A stretch of 64,000 nucleotides of DNA from Tamarix chinensis. Lineage: Eukaryota > Streptophyta > Magnoliopsida > Caryophyllales > Tamaricaceae. Below, piece by piece: positions 47,358 to 59,892 of the stretch (positions are counted from its first letter, which is position 1; every line of letters begins with the position of its first letter). Location of the stretch: contig CM060181.1 in assembly GCA_030549775.1 (NCBI GenBank), positions 53,574,218 through 53,638,217 of the forward strand, read 5' to 3'. The notes under the pieces are model-generated. The model saw only the letters and a list, made by a program, of their open reading frames with translations, was not told the origin of the DNA and did no database searches. A program made the translations under genes and the position numbers.

Positions 47358-48125
47358 TAGAGCTGCAATTTTGTACGTTTTAATGGTTGTAATGTTCATG
47401 GGCCATATATTGTTGCGTGTCAAGATCACTTGAGAGGGGGCTGCTCTGCCATGAGATCTGTAAAGTTTCAGGGACAGGTGGATAGGTGAAGAGAAGAAAA
47501 TATGAGGAATCTGTGAGATTCCTGTAGAGATAATGATAAGAGAATTGTGAATGCATCATTTTGCTGGTTGTTAATGTTGTACCCATTTATGCATTTTCCC
47601 TTTCCTTTTCCTTTTTCCTTTTTTTTCTTTTTTCCCCCTTTTATTTTATGGCTGTAGGTGGGTGGTGGAGAAGCAGAACGCCAAATCGAAAAGAAGAGGG
47701 CAAACACCGAAACAGTAGTTTTGGAGCTCCAAGTCCAACTAAATGATTTCAGGCAGTGTTGATGAGTTACTATACATAATCTAGGTGAAACTTTGTGAGC
47801 TCAAATGTCACCTCTCGGAGGTATTGTCATAAATTACTCAAGTCGAGCTAAATCTTCTCTGTTTTCAGTTTGACTTATTTGATATGATCTAACCTCGAGT
47901 CTTTCACTCTATTATCGTGATTGATTTACCCAACATGAAATGTTTCTTTAGCGACTTTATTTGTTTTCAGCCTGCAGCTGCAGGTGTACTGTCTTGCATA
48001 TCGTTCAACAGTATAGTGTTGTAAATTGTTGGAGAACCGGTTTACTCAAATTTAAATTGATTCGTGCTAGGACTTTATATTTCAATACTTCTATGCATTT
48101 GTTTTTGGATTAAAAGTAAACTGAG

Positions 48126-48311
48126 ATTGTTAGGAAAATTATGATCCATGTGTATATAAGAGTCTTTCAAAGCAAAAATTTCAGTAAGTATGGGAATAGC
48201 TTAGAAAAGCTTGATAGATAATTTCTATCCCTGTTTCTTATGGCTCCTAGCTGGTTGATCCTTGTATGCTCATTTTGGTTATTAATGAAATCTCTTTAAT
48301 TACCAAAAAAA
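48126..48311 (+). mobile_element. 5'-truncated LINE 3' end
   Basis: About 186 bp ending CTTGTATGCTCATTTTGG, TTATTAATGAAATCTC, then a poly(A) run at 48305-48315. That is the 3' end style of plant L1-type elements. The 14-bp flanking repeat AAAAGTAAACTGAG (48112-48125 and 48312-48325) is the target duplication. Confidence 0.85.
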
Positions 48312-48325
48312 AAAAGTAAACTGAG

Positions 48326-50185
48326 TAATGCTTTCACGACGATAATTTTGGATTCAAGCTTTATTATAACATACCCCCCCCCACCAAAAAAATAATTAGG
48401 CAGTAATGGCAAAGTCAAAACACCAACTTTGTACTTTTTGAGAAAGGTATTTTAGTAATTTGTATAAAATTTTAAGTGAAAATTATGTTTATAATTTTAG
48501 AATTATACATTTTATTGAAAAAAAAACTAAAATAACATCATGATTACTAAATAAAGAAAGATAGAGAAAAAGTAATGACAAAAAAATATATATTGACCTT
48601 CTAATATTTTTTTTTAACAAAGTTTAATCCGAAGGGATTTTATTTTAATAACTAATGGAGTACTTTTAATTTGACTTGTTTAATACTTCAATATGTAAAA
48701 GCATAATTCTAAAATTAAAATAACTTCAAATTGATATAATATAATAGCCGATATTGTCCAAATTTAATGTGATCCAAACTTGATAGGACTTAAACCTATA
48801 CAACTTATCTTACACGTTTTATCGGACCTAAAATAAAACCCACCCCTTTGTTAGCATAATGTTGATTTAAGATCAGCTTCAAAATAATTTACTTGAGTTT
48901 TAATGCAATTTCAACAAATCAATTTCAAAAGGGAATGATATCATAAGACATGGTGTGTAAATTGGATCTTCATGGTGTGATCCTAAAAGGGTGAATAAAT
49001 CCCCTTGCTACACATAAAAATATTATAACACATCGATTTTTTACTTTAAAATAATTTTACAGAAGCTAAATAAAAAAAATATTAGAGGGTTAGTGCCACA
49101 TTTAACATAGATAAGACACTGTTAATACTCAATTTATATTAGATAGGCCTGCTCTATATCTCATGCCAAAATAAGTCTGTATATCAATTTTATAAAAAAA
49201 AATTAATATATATACCGAAACACTATATATATACATTTGGATTTGTAAAAATATGCTAGTTTAAAACAAAAAATATATAATTATCAGAATTTACTATTTA
49301 TATCAATTTACTATTTACATCAGCTCACTATATTAAGAATCAAGTCAATGGTCAATGTCAACCATTGATCCCAAATGTCTAATTAAAATCCTTTAGATAT
49401 TAAATTACTATTTTAACCCTAATAAATCTTAAATTTAATAATTAAGAATAATATTTTAATAAACTCCTAAAATCATAAAATTAAAAAATAAGTATTTTTA
49501 ATAAATAATTAGCATATTAGAACATCAGAACCTAATTAACAAAATTAGTTTAAAAGTAGATGACCATTATTCCCCTAAATCCTAAAAAAAGAAGTAAATA
49601 TCATAACTTTTATCATATAATTATCTAGCTTACGAGACTTTACATACTATTTATTTAATACCTAAATAACACATTAGAACACTTAGAACATTAGAAAATC
49701 ACAATTCATATATAGAATGTCTAAAATGATCATTTTGTATGATAAAACTTCATCAAATTAGAACTTTAACTATACATGCTCAAATTAAGACTAAATGTAT
49801 GAAATTGCATCTTAACAACCCAAATAATCCATTGGAATAATCAGAATTTTAGAAAACATCAGTAACGCATGATTCATGCCCATGGTTGAATATGCCATAA
49901 AATGCATAAACTAGCTTAGGTAGACCAAGTATCACAAGATTCTATCTACTTATTGTATAATTATGTATACCTAATCTCCTAAGCTCATAAGAAAGCTAGA
50001 TATCTTCCTTCTCTAAGAATAAAGGATTTCATTGAAATCATTGCACAAAAGTACCTAAAATGTGTAAAAACCAAAAAAAAACTATCAAGAATCAAAGAAA
50101 ATGATGAACAACAATGGATGAAGGAAGTGAGGTTGAAGATGGAAGGTTTGGGAGCATATGGGTTGGAAATAATAAAGGGGTGCAC
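48326..50185. other. AT-rich DNA without a recognisable feature
   Basis: No gene, RNA or well-bounded element is seen. There is a C run near 48376 and several short A and T runs. The open frames at 49985-50267 match nothing I know. Confidence 0.5.
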
Positions 50186-51832
50186 TGTAACATCCCAAGA
50201 TTTTATTACTCAAAAAATTTGATTTACAGCGGAAGCATATACTCAAAATATTAGGTGTTAACGCCATAACTGATATAATTCTGGTTTACCAAACCATTCT
50301 TACATCAATCAAAAGGCTAAAACCATTCATAGTAAAAACAAGGTATTGAGAAATGAGATAAACTTTTATAAATACAAATACGAGTTTGGAGATTAACTTC
50401 TAGTTACAATAATAGAATACAACTAAGGAATATCATCAATCAAAGAGTCTAAAAATATATCTGGGTAAAATATTATTTGGATAACATAACTCTCCCCCTA
50501 AACACCTAGTATAGATAAAAGTCACTCCTCCCCACATAAATCATCAAAAGAAGCAAACTCATCTAGCTGATCCTCAAAAACCTACATAAAAGTATTTGGG
50601 CTATCTAGTCGTAAGAATGTGCAGCATTCATGAAAAGGATGGTTTATATGCTACGTACTGAATAAAGTAACAAAACTATCGAATAAATGATACATATAAA
50701 TACATAGATTCATAAAAAATGGTAAGTACACATACTATTTATGAAAAGTCTCATAAAGTAAATACTAATCCAGACATCTTTATTATATATAACCATTTTT
50801 ATTTTTTTATTTACATTAAGTTCAGGGATCCACTATTCTTAATCTAGTATAACACACTGAAGAACTTTATTAGGGATAATATACTTGAGTCATTATTATC
50901 ATCTAGTGGAATGGATATGAAAACATCACTTTCTTAGGGCAAAACGCTCCCAAGAAACTCTTATCATTCGGTAGAATAGATATGAAAATATTACCTTGTT
51001 TCTAACTCATGTACTCTTCTACTTTAAATCATTAGTGTCTTATCCATTACGTTACTCAATTCATATTCTTATTCACGATGAGCATGATCCCCACTATTAT
51101 TAATCCGGTGGAAGGGAGCAACCTTCTCAAGGATATAAACCCTAAGCCACTATTATCATTCGGTGAAACTGATATGAAAACATCATCTTAATACAACAAA
51201 ATGCTCCCAAACTACTATTATTATTCGGGAATATATATGAAAAATATCACCTTGAACCAACTCATATGATCTTTCATTTTAAATGATTAATGTATTATTT
51301 ATGATTTATTCACAGGTACAAAACACTTTAAATAGGTCAGCACATCACGGAGGTTATAAGGTCATTCTCCAAAGTTAAGATCTTTATTTCTTGAAACCCT
51401 AATTTCACAATTTAGGCATAAATTATCCTATATCGATTATTTACCCACCAAATTTAGTATATCATCCTCAAATATTATTATTAACAACATAACCAAAATT
51501 TGTGGTCTGACAACTTTTTATACATATGATAATAGGATTACATTTTAAGATTATTATTTCCAATTTAGGTAATTTTCTCATTTTGGGGAGCTTACGACAT
51601 TCATAATAACTCTACATGATATTATTAGTATATTTTAATCCTCCTAACATGTCAAAATACTAAAATTTTTATATTAATCCATATTAACAAAAATACCCTT
51701 ATAGATAGCCGAAAGCCCTTATATTTTGAAAATCTTATATCCTCAATATCATTATTTCCAAATCCTCCATTTATCATCATACATAGCAAATATACTTATT
51801 TACCACTTATCATACTCTATTAGGCCTATATT
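50186..51832 (-). mobile_element. Old Tekay-like LTR remnant (outermost layer of the nest)
   Basis: Starts TGTAACATCCCAAGATTT. It shows the weak counterparts of landmarks seen in the better LTRs: GGTTTATATGCTACGTACTGAATAAAGTAAC (50640-50670) and repeated CACTATTATTATTCGGTGGAA-like units at 50880-51240. It is minus orientation and strongly decayed. Its other end is not visible. Confidence 0.6.
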
Positions 51833-53494
51833 TCTAACACTCCCAAAATTCATTACTGAAAAATTACATTTTATTAAGAGTTTTAGCGGAAGCGAAATAA
51901 CAAGACTTGTGAATTCTAGGGATATTACCGCCATACTTAGTACCAGATTGGTTTACTTATATCGTTCCAATACCAAGTACTAAGGCTAAAAGAATAAAAT
52001 ACCAATTGCTAGAAATTCAAACCATATTAAAATCAGAGTAGCACAGTAAACCATTTACAAGAATAAAATCCACCAATGGTGGTTACAAGAATACAAGTTA
52101 CATTAAAACCATGTAAAAAGAGAATAATGAAACCCTAACAATTTACAGACATTCTTTACGCTCTTTCCCGTTTCCCACTTGAATAACACCTGAAATTGGA
52201 CCTGTAAGGGACACTACCCATTGAATAGGTAGGGGCTCCACGAATGGAACCCTTTAGTGCTATGGTACTAAGTAACTCATTAAAACACACTTAAAAGTAG
52301 GTCTGCAATGCAACACATGACACAATACCATATACATAAATAATGTGAATGCATACAACACAATCACATACTTAGCAAGTCCATCAAATATTAATAAGTC
52401 ATGATGTACAATCGATACTTCCAGGCCTTAAGCCATTAGTACATCATTATTCAATCATCTCTCGGATTTTATATATATCCATGTGAGTGCGGGAACCGCA
52501 CTATCACAGCCGGTGGATCGGTCATATATAGGGCAGAACGCACCTGACCACTATTATATGCCGGTGGATCGGTCACTTACAGGGCAGAATGCACATGACC
52601 ACTATTATATGCTTGTGGATCAGTCTAGCCCCAACTCTCATGGTGCTCCACTATAATTACATAGTATTTTTTCCCATGATTTATCGTAACTTAGAGTTTA
52701 GTTTATTGAGCTTGGGATCCCCCACTATTATAGCCGGTGGATTGGTCACTTATAGGGTATAACACACCTAACCACTATTATATGCCGGTGGATTGGTCTC
52801 TAGGGCACCCCGGCACCTGGCCACCATTATGCCGGTGGATCGGTCTTGGCACGACTCAATAATATTTCACTTTAAATGATTAGTGTCTTATTCGTATTTT
52901 ATTCGAAAGTATTTTACCTAAGACATGCATGTCACCGACCTCTACTTCTATCCTCCCGAGAGGGCCCATCCCATATCTTGAGACTTCTGCGCCTCTTATC
53001 ACACCCCGACATCCATTCCTCCTTCCATTTACTCATAACGAAATCCCAACTCCTAAGGGTGTGGGTTAAGGCCCATCACCTTATGACATCCAAACTCTCT
53101 CACTACCACTCTCTAGGGTTCTCCCTTGAAACCCTAATTGGACCTATGTAGACCAACCTTTTGTTTATTGTCCAATACCTCATTTCATTTAGATTCAACC
53201 CAAATCCAATCACTCTACTCACCAATTATACATGTGACCGTGAAATCCTAGTTGGCCACTTAAAACCCTAGCACCTTTCATACGTAATGATCATCCCATA
53301 CAAACCCTAGAAATTTTCCTATGCATAAGTCACATCATTTGTTCATTTTGATCATAACCCTCCTTTTATTTTTCCCCTTATGGATTATGAGATAATAAGA
53401 TCAATCATATGTTTCCTTTGTCAACTTACTCCCTTTGTTAACTTACTCTCCATTTGTTCCTTTTTATCCTTTCACCCTATATCCTATTATTAAA
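51833..53494 (-). mobile_element. Tekay-like LTR remnant, left part (split by the 53495-63200 element)
   Basis: Begins TCTAACACTCCCAAAATT, followed by the landmarks TTAGTACCAGATTGGTT, CCAAGTACTAAGGCT and then GCCGGTGGATCGGTC units at 52490-52850 with weak inverted repeats. It stops at TTAAA (53490-53494), the target duplication of the inserted element. The sequence resumes at 63206. Confidence 0.75.
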
Positions 53495-53700
53495 TGTAAC
53501 ACCCCCAAAATTTACACATTTTTTTTTAAACATGATACTTATAAATTAAAATCGTAAATTTCTGGGGATGTACCGCTACACTTAGTACTAGACCGGTTCA
53601 CTTCTATCGTTCTGGTACCAAGTGCTAAGGCTAAGAAAATGCTACCAATAACATCATAATTAGTCCAAATTTATAAAAACGAAAGTTAGAGTACGCGTAA
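53495..53700 (-). repeat. Residual 3' LTR end of the Tekay-type element
   Basis: Matches 56557-56767 (TGTAACACCCCC ... TTAGTACTAGACCGGTTCAC ... GAGTACGCGTAAG). It is joined straight to the RNase H coding sequence at about 53700. Confidence 0.9.
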
Positions 53701-54783
53701 GGTCAACACTTTACCCTTCTGCATCAGCAAGCATCCCAACCCATGCTTGGATGCATCGCTGTAAACCTCGAACTCCTCGGTCCCCTCGGGTAAGGTCAAC
53801 ACCGGTGCAGAAGTTAACCTCTTCTTCAACTCTCGGAAAGCCTCTTCACAGGCCTCTTCCCACTGGAACTTTGTTGTCTTCTTCAGGAGATTAGTTAACG
53901 GTCAGGCGATCTTGGAAAAGTTCTGCACAAAACACCGAAAATAACCAGCTAAACCCAGAAAACTCTGAATCTCCGATATGTTCGTAGGAGGCTTCCACTT
54001 TGTGATGGCCACAGTTTTAGCTGGGTCCACAACCACTCCCTTAGCTGATACAATGTGGCCAATAAACGCTACCTCCTGGAGCCAAAACCCACACTTCGAC
54101 AACTTCGCATACAGATGATGTTCTCTTAACGTGCTCAAAATAGCTCGTAGATGTTGCTCGTGTTCCTCAGTTCCCCGAGAATACACCAGAATATCATCAA
54201 TAAATACCACCACAAACTGATCGAGGAAATGTCGAAATATTCTTGTCATCAGATCCATGAACACTGCAGGAGCATTTGTAAGTCTGAAGGGCATCACCGT
54301 AAATTCGTAGTGTCCATATCGGGTCCGTAATGCAGTCTTCATAATGTCAGCATCAGCGATCCTCAATTGATGGTACCCGAACCTTAGATCGATCTTGGAG
54401 AACACTGTAGCACCCTTTCGTTGGTCAAACAGATCATCTATTCTCTGGAGCGGATATCGGTTCTTTACCATTAATTGATTTAATCCCTGGTAGTTAATGT
54501 AGAGACAAAGACTACCGTCCTTCTTCTTCATAAACAAAAATGGCACTCCTTATGGCGATACACTCGGCCGGATGTACCCATGCTCTAAGAGTTCCTCCAA
54601 CTGGGCCTTCAACTCTTTCAATTCCACCGGTGCCATTCTGTAAGGTGCTTTGGAAATAGGCTCAGCTCCTGGCACTAGCTTGATCTTGAAGTCAATTTTC
54701 CGAACCGGAGGCATGCCTGGTATTTCTTCTAGGAATACATCGGGAAATTCTCTAACCATTGGTGTACTATCTAGTGCGGCCAA
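53700..54783 (-). pseudogene. Tekay-type reverse transcriptase and start of RNase H
   Basis: The pol fragment begins with [15 protein letters not shown] and [24 protein letters not shown] stop at 54549-54547 sits where this family has a conserved Trp (SP-stop-GVPFLF). The open RT domain 54546-53902 follows, with [49 protein letters not shown] and the active site [12 protein letters not shown] intact near 54200. [12 protein letters not shown] and [19 protein letters not shown] mark the connection region. RNase H starts (DASKHGLGCLL near 53750) and is cut at about 53700. It would copy element RNA to DNA; it is inactive because of the stop and the deletion. Confidence 0.92.
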
Positions 54784-54798
54784 ATCCTTGTTGATCTC

Positions 54799-55260
54799 CT
54801 ACACACTGCATAAATATAAAGGATACCCCTTCTGGATCAAAGAGTGCAATGTAACTGCTGACACCACCTTAGTGGTCGGTTCAGGCTGAATCTTTCGGTA
54901 TGAAACCCTAATCCCCTTCGGCCCTCGCAAAATCACCCGCTCCCAGGCACAATCAATGACTGCCTTGTATCTCCCCAACATATCCATGCCTAGAATCACA
55001 ACAAAATCTTTCAGTTCCATTCTAATAAGATCTACTAGGAAGTCTACCCCTCCTATATCTAAGGTAACGTCAGAAAACCTCCGACTACACTCCATCCGGT
55101 CATTAAACGGAAGCATAAAAAAATAGTTCTACTCTAGAAGATGGTGTCAATCCAGCCTTAGCAGCAAAAGCAAAGGAAATGAAAGACAACGTAGCACCCG
55201 AATCAAATAGCACATATACTGGCAATGAATAAACTGTAAACATACCGGTTACGACATCTA
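54799..55260 (-). pseudogene. Tekay-type aspartic protease
   Basis: The active-site motif DSGA lies at 55204-55193 within YVLFDSGATLSFIS. The flap-side half (FSDVTLDIGGVDFLVDLIRMELKDFVVILGMDML) is open at 55116-54799, containing the LGMDML block that is typical here. A frame change separates the two halves near 55120. It would process the polyprotein. Confidence 0.85.
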
Positions 55261-55369
55261 GCTATCGATCTGCTTCGGCCTGACTGATGATGTTCAGGCG
55301 CCCTCCTGACTGGCCTCCCTTCTGAGGATGAGGCCTAGATCTCTGTGGTCTTTCCTTGTCTCTCGAGCT

Positions 55370-56305
55370 GGGGCACCAGATGGAGTAGGTGCTCTCTGAT
55401 AGTACCACTGGGATGAGTTCTGGCAGTGTTGCTGGTATGCTTGTTGCTGAGATATCAGTGCTCCTCCCTGCTGAGATGATCGGTTCTGACTATACTGGAA
55501 TCGAGGTGGCTTCCAACACTCTATTGATTTGTGTCCCAGCTTCCCACAGTTTAAGTAGTTAGTTAATCTGCTGACACATTTCCTTCTTGGATGGACCCGA
55601 CTACACTTCCTGCATACTAGGTCCTCCTAGACTCTCCGACCCTGGGCTGGGTCCTATTCCCAAAACTCTAAACCTCGCGCTTCCTCTTCCCAAGGATGGT
55701 GGCCTACTCGTGGACTAACGTGTCTGCTATGCAGGCACACTCATATAGGGACGCTAAATCTATGAATGGCACGGCATCCATCATGCGGCAAATGCTGAAA
55801 TTTAGTCCTTGCTCGAACTGAAAGACCATCGTGGACTCATTGGCGGTGATCCCTGGAGCAAACAGGAGCAACTTTGTGAACGGGCATAACACTGGCGGAT
55901 TGTCATCGGCCCCTGCGTGAGCTACATAAACTCCCAAAGCTTGTCCCTCGTGAGGCTCTGGGGATAAAATCGAGTATGAAGGCCAGTCTTGAATGCCTCC
56001 CAAGTAGCTGGAGGACCTTCTCTGGTACAGAACTCCTCCCACCAGGTATCTGCTACGCCCCGGAGGAAAAAGGCTGCGATGTTAGGCCATCGGTCTGGTG
56101 GGCAGTCCACGGCCTCGAACTTATAGTCCAGATCCCTTATCCACCCTTCTAAGATCACCAGATCCTCCTCACCGGAGTACGTCGGAGGGCGATGCCTGGT
56201 AACACTCCTTAGCTAGTCTTATCCAGCGCCCTGAGACCACTGGGTGAACTCTAGGAAGGCGGTGACAGCCTCCTCTAATCGATTAATTCTGCCATTAGCT
56301 ACCAT
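55370..56305 (-). pseudogene. gag: Tekay-type gag
   Basis: An ATG at 56305 reads MVANGRINRLEEAVTAF; stops follow. The capsid core is open at 56158-55922: WIRDLDYKFEAVDCPPDRW, FFLRGVADTWWEEFC and TWEAFKTGLHTRFYP. The frame then changes. A zinc-knuckle remnant NCGKLGHKSIEC lies near 55515-55555, where the first Cys of the CCHC motif is replaced (YLN before the C). It would form the particle; it is broken. Confidence 0.85.
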
Positions 56306-56541
56306 TTCACTACAACAAAAAGGAACATTTAGAAGCGAACCCACTGATTCTCAATGATTAACAAGACTTCCTACTTCCAAGGGAAAACCTTAATCTACCC
56401 TTATACTCCTCACCGTGGCCGGGTTCCAAAACTTAAAACAGGAAGAGCTTTTGATTAGAGCGGAAATTCTTTTCAAAATTCAAATAGACCCTCCAAAATC
56501 ATTTCATTTTCCAAAAACGAGCGTGGTCAACGAGATCGACC

Positions 56542-56553
56542 GCTCTGATACCA
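56542..56553 (-). promoter_or_regulatory. Primer binding site (initiator tRNA-Met)
   Basis: TGGTATCAGAGC on the minus strand, three bases from the LTR end. It is a perfect match to the consensus. Confidence 0.93.
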
Positions 56554-57299
56554 TTTTGTAACACCCCCCCAAAATTTATACTTATATATTTTTTTAAACA
56601 CGATACTTATAAATTAAAACCATAAATTTTTGGGGATGTTACCGCCACACTTAGTACCAGACCGGTTCACTTCTACTATTCCGGTACCAAGTGCTAAGGC
56701 TAAGAAAACGCTACCAATAACATCATAATTAATCTAAATTTATAAAAATGAAAGTCAGAGTATGCGTAAGTCTTTATATAGTTTGAAGTACTAGCTATCG
56801 TTCTCAGATAATAAATAAACAACCTTAATAAAATTGTTTCTGCAACTCAAACAAAATAAAAAGGGTAACATGAGTCATAATTTTAGAAAGGAAAACAACC
56901 ACGTCACTCCAGGAACTGATTGAGCCCAAACATCACTTAGCCCCTCCCGATGTCCCATAGACATCGATAGCATCAAAGTAAGTGTCTCCTACCTGCAATA
57001 GATCAGACGGACCTTCTGCTCGTGTGAATGAGCAGCACCTATGAAACGAGTGATCAATACGCTACGTATTGAGTAAGGTAACTGAGTACTAAGGCCGGCA
57101 TATAACATATCAAATCATGCAAGATAATGATCAACATACAATTACAACCCACACATATGATACATAAAAGCATATAGTGAAATCCATAGTCTATAATCAA
57201 CAAGCCCACATATAAGGCCCAAAAAAAAGTCCAGATTAATTATTTAATCTTTCTTTTATTGTAAGTTGATACACAACATGCCTTGTATTATATCCATGT

Positions 57300-57650
57300 G
57301 AGTACAGGAACACCCCACTATTATAATCGGTGGGCCGGTCACACATAGGGCATCATGCCCTAACCACTATTATTACTGGTAGATCGGTCACATATAGGGT
57401 AAAACCCTAACCACTATTCCTGATCGGTGGATCGGTCTGGTTCCTGCTCGCATGGAGTTCCATGGTAAGTAATTAGTATCTTTTAAGAGCTTTAACAGTT
57501 CTGGTTTGTGTTTATTGAGCTCGATTCACCCCACTATTATTGCCGGTGGGCCGGTCACATATAGGACATCATGTCCTAACCACTATTATAACCGATGGAT
57601 CAGTCGCACATAGGGTAAAACCCTAACCACTATTCCTGATCGGTGGATTG
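57300..57650 (-). repeat. Hairpin ladder, LTR copy 3
   Basis: Units with CCACTATTATTGCCGGTGGGCCGGTCACATA, each followed by an inverted repeat: TAGGGCAT/ATGCCCTA (57346-57362, perfect), TAGGGT/ACCCTA (57395-57409), TAGGACAT/ATGTCCTA (57562-57578, perfect) and TAGGGT/ACCCTA (about 57610-57625). Confidence 0.9.
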
Positions 57651-58778
57651 GTCTTGACTCGGCTCAATAATCTTTCACTTTAAAAGATTAGTGTCTTAAA
57701 TATTTTATTCATAAATATTTGCCCAGACATGCATGACTAACTCCATGCAACCCTAGCTCCCATGTAAACCCTAACTCCACGTAAACCACACTTCCTCCAT
57801 GCAAACCCTAGCTCCCATGCAAACCCTAATCCCCATGCAAGCCCTGGCTCCCATGCAACCTTAATACCAGTGGCGGAGCCAGGGCTTCCGCATGGTGTCC
57901 CGGGACACCATGGAGCCCTGGATAGAATATAAGATTTTTGCTTGATTTTTAGATATATATATAATACTTGTAGGACACCATAGAAAACGATTAAAATGGA
58001 TGCGCGGTAAGGTAGGTGGGGTTCCCGTGTATTGTTTCTCGGACGTCACAGGTTCAAGTCCCGTGGTCGTTTTGTTTTGAATTTTTGTCACACCATCAAA
58101 ACAACGTCGTTTTGATGTTTCCCCCCCTAAACCCTTACCCTTCCTGGCCTTCTCTTCTCTTCGAGTCTTTGACCGTTGCTGTGCCACTGGCTTCGACATT
58201 CGACCCTCCCATTCTCTCGAGACCAGACCACTCCAGTGAAGATGTACTCCGCCAGCTTGGACAACGTTGGAGCTCGCCGTTTCTGCCGCTGCCATTTCTT
58301 CTTCTTCCAGCGGCTGCCTCTGTGTGGTGCGGTGCGGGAAGCCGCCGTGCAGTTGCTGAGTGTAGAGTAGTTGCTCCGCCACTGGCCACCACCACTGCGC
58401 CTGGCGCTACCGCTGCCTGCCGCCTCTATCTGCCATCTCGACTGCCGCCGCCGGAGCCACTATCGTCTGTGTCTGTAGACTGTTGTGCTAGTTGCCTTGC
58501 CTTCTTCAACCGAGCCACTCCACACTCCACACTCCACAGCCGGCCCTGCACCCCTGCCCACCAGGCACCAATGTGCCACCACAATCAACATTAAGGTAAA
58601 CTTTTATTTTGTTAAATTATCAATTATTTATGTAATTAGGTAAAATTTAAGTTAATTTTTAGTTTGTTAAATTATTTATCATAAATTTATAAATTTGTGA
58701 AATTAGAATGCAGTATTAATTGATTATATTTATTGTATTAATTGATTATATTTGTTGTATTAATTGATTGTATTTTTT

Positions 58779-59390
58779 AGTATATAGAAATTCTAATTTA
58801 TTTTATTAATGTAGAAAATAAAAATTGGCTTATTAATTAGGTAGAAATAAAAATTAGTTTGTAGAAATTAATTTTTTTAGTTTATAGAAATTCTAATTTA
58901 TCTTATTAATGTAGAAAATAGAAATTGGCTTATTAATTAGGTAGAAATCAAAATTAGTTTGTAGAAATCAAAATTTTTAGATTATAGAAATTCTAATTTA
59001 TCTTATTAATGTAGAAAATAGAAATTGGTTTATTAATTAGGTAGAAATCAAAATTAGTTTTTAGAAATCAAATTTTTTAGATTATAGAAATTCTAATTTA
59101 TCTTATTAATGTAGAACATAGAAATTGGCTTATTAATTAGGTAGAAATCAAAAATAGTTTGTAGAAATCAAATTTTTTAGTTTATAGAAATTCTAATTTA
59201 TCTTATTAATGTAGTAAATAGAAATTGGTTTATTAATTAGGTAGAAATCAAAATTAGTTTGTAGAAATCAAATTTTTTTAGTTTATAGAAATTCTAATTT
59301 ATCTTATTAATGTAGTAAATAGAAATTGGCTTATTAATTAGGTAAAAATCAAAATTAGTTTGTAGAAATCAAATTTTTTAGATTTATAGA
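58779..59390. repeat. 101-bp minisatellite, 6 copies, inside the hAT derivative
   Basis: TATAGAAATTCTAATTTA recurs at about 58783, 58882, 58983, 59083, 59183 and 59284. Each copy is followed by CTTATTAATGTAG and TTATTAATTAGGTAGAAATC. The copies differ by only a few bases. Confidence 0.93.
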
Positions 59391-59509
59391 TTGAAGTGTT
59401 TAATTTATTAGTTAGTTTTTGAATTAGTTTGTTCTAAAATTATACTAGCAATTAAGTTTTAGTAAATTCCTTAGTTAGTTCATTAAATTGTTTAATGTCT
59501 TAATTTAGG

Positions 59510-59617
59510 ATGCAACGATACTTTTCAAGCTGGCTTAAAAATAGCCACAATGAATCTAAATCTATTAATCAAGTTGTGTTATCATCTTTCAAAAATTTTG
59601 ACGAATTTATTTAAGCA
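59510..59617 (+). pseudogene. Stub of a hAT transposase N-terminus
   Basis: ATG at 59510 reads MQRYFSSWLKNSHNESKSIN and stays open for about 35 codons before a stop. The MxRYF start fits the TTF-type hAT transposases. About 60 bp later the element's 3' terminus follows, so the rest of the gene has been deleted. Confidence 0.65.
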
Positions 59618-59892
59618 CCTAAAAATATTATTTTATTTCAATATCTATTTTAGTATATTATTTACTGAATAAATATACTAGGGACACCATGGATCCAAAA
59701 TTCTGGCTCCGCGACTACCTAATACCATGCCACATTAATACCACCATGCAAAACCCTAACACCATGCAGCATTAATACCACTATTCAAAACCCTAACGCC
59801 ATGCAATTCCTTGTAAACCCAACACCATACCATTTCATGCAAAACCCTAACACCATGCTATTTCATGCAAAATCCTAACACCACATTGTTAC

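Larger units (their letters stand above)
57868..59717 (+). mobile_element. hAT deletion derivative inserted in the Tekay-type LTR
   Basis: Ends CAGTGGCGGAGCCAGG (57868) and the reverse of CTGGCTCCGCGACTA (59717); flanks CTTAATAC (57860-57867) and CCTAATAC (59718-59725) match at 7 of 8. The order is: 5' non-coding GC-rich part with an antisense Arg-rich open frame (artefact), a minisatellite, a short open start of a transposase (59510-59617), then directly the 3' end. It is the same hAT type as the one in EXO70 intron 4. It cannot make a transposase. Confidence 0.92.

Noticed and set aside
58047..58075. tRNA gene
   Set aside because: Only a B-box-like word; no cloverleaf, anticodon arm or acceptor stem can be formed.
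58016..58594. 192-codon plus-strand and 173-codon minus-strand open frames in the hAT derivative
   Set aside because: Overlapping frames in GC-rich 5' non-coding DNA of the element with no recognisable domain. The transposase start lies further on at 59510.
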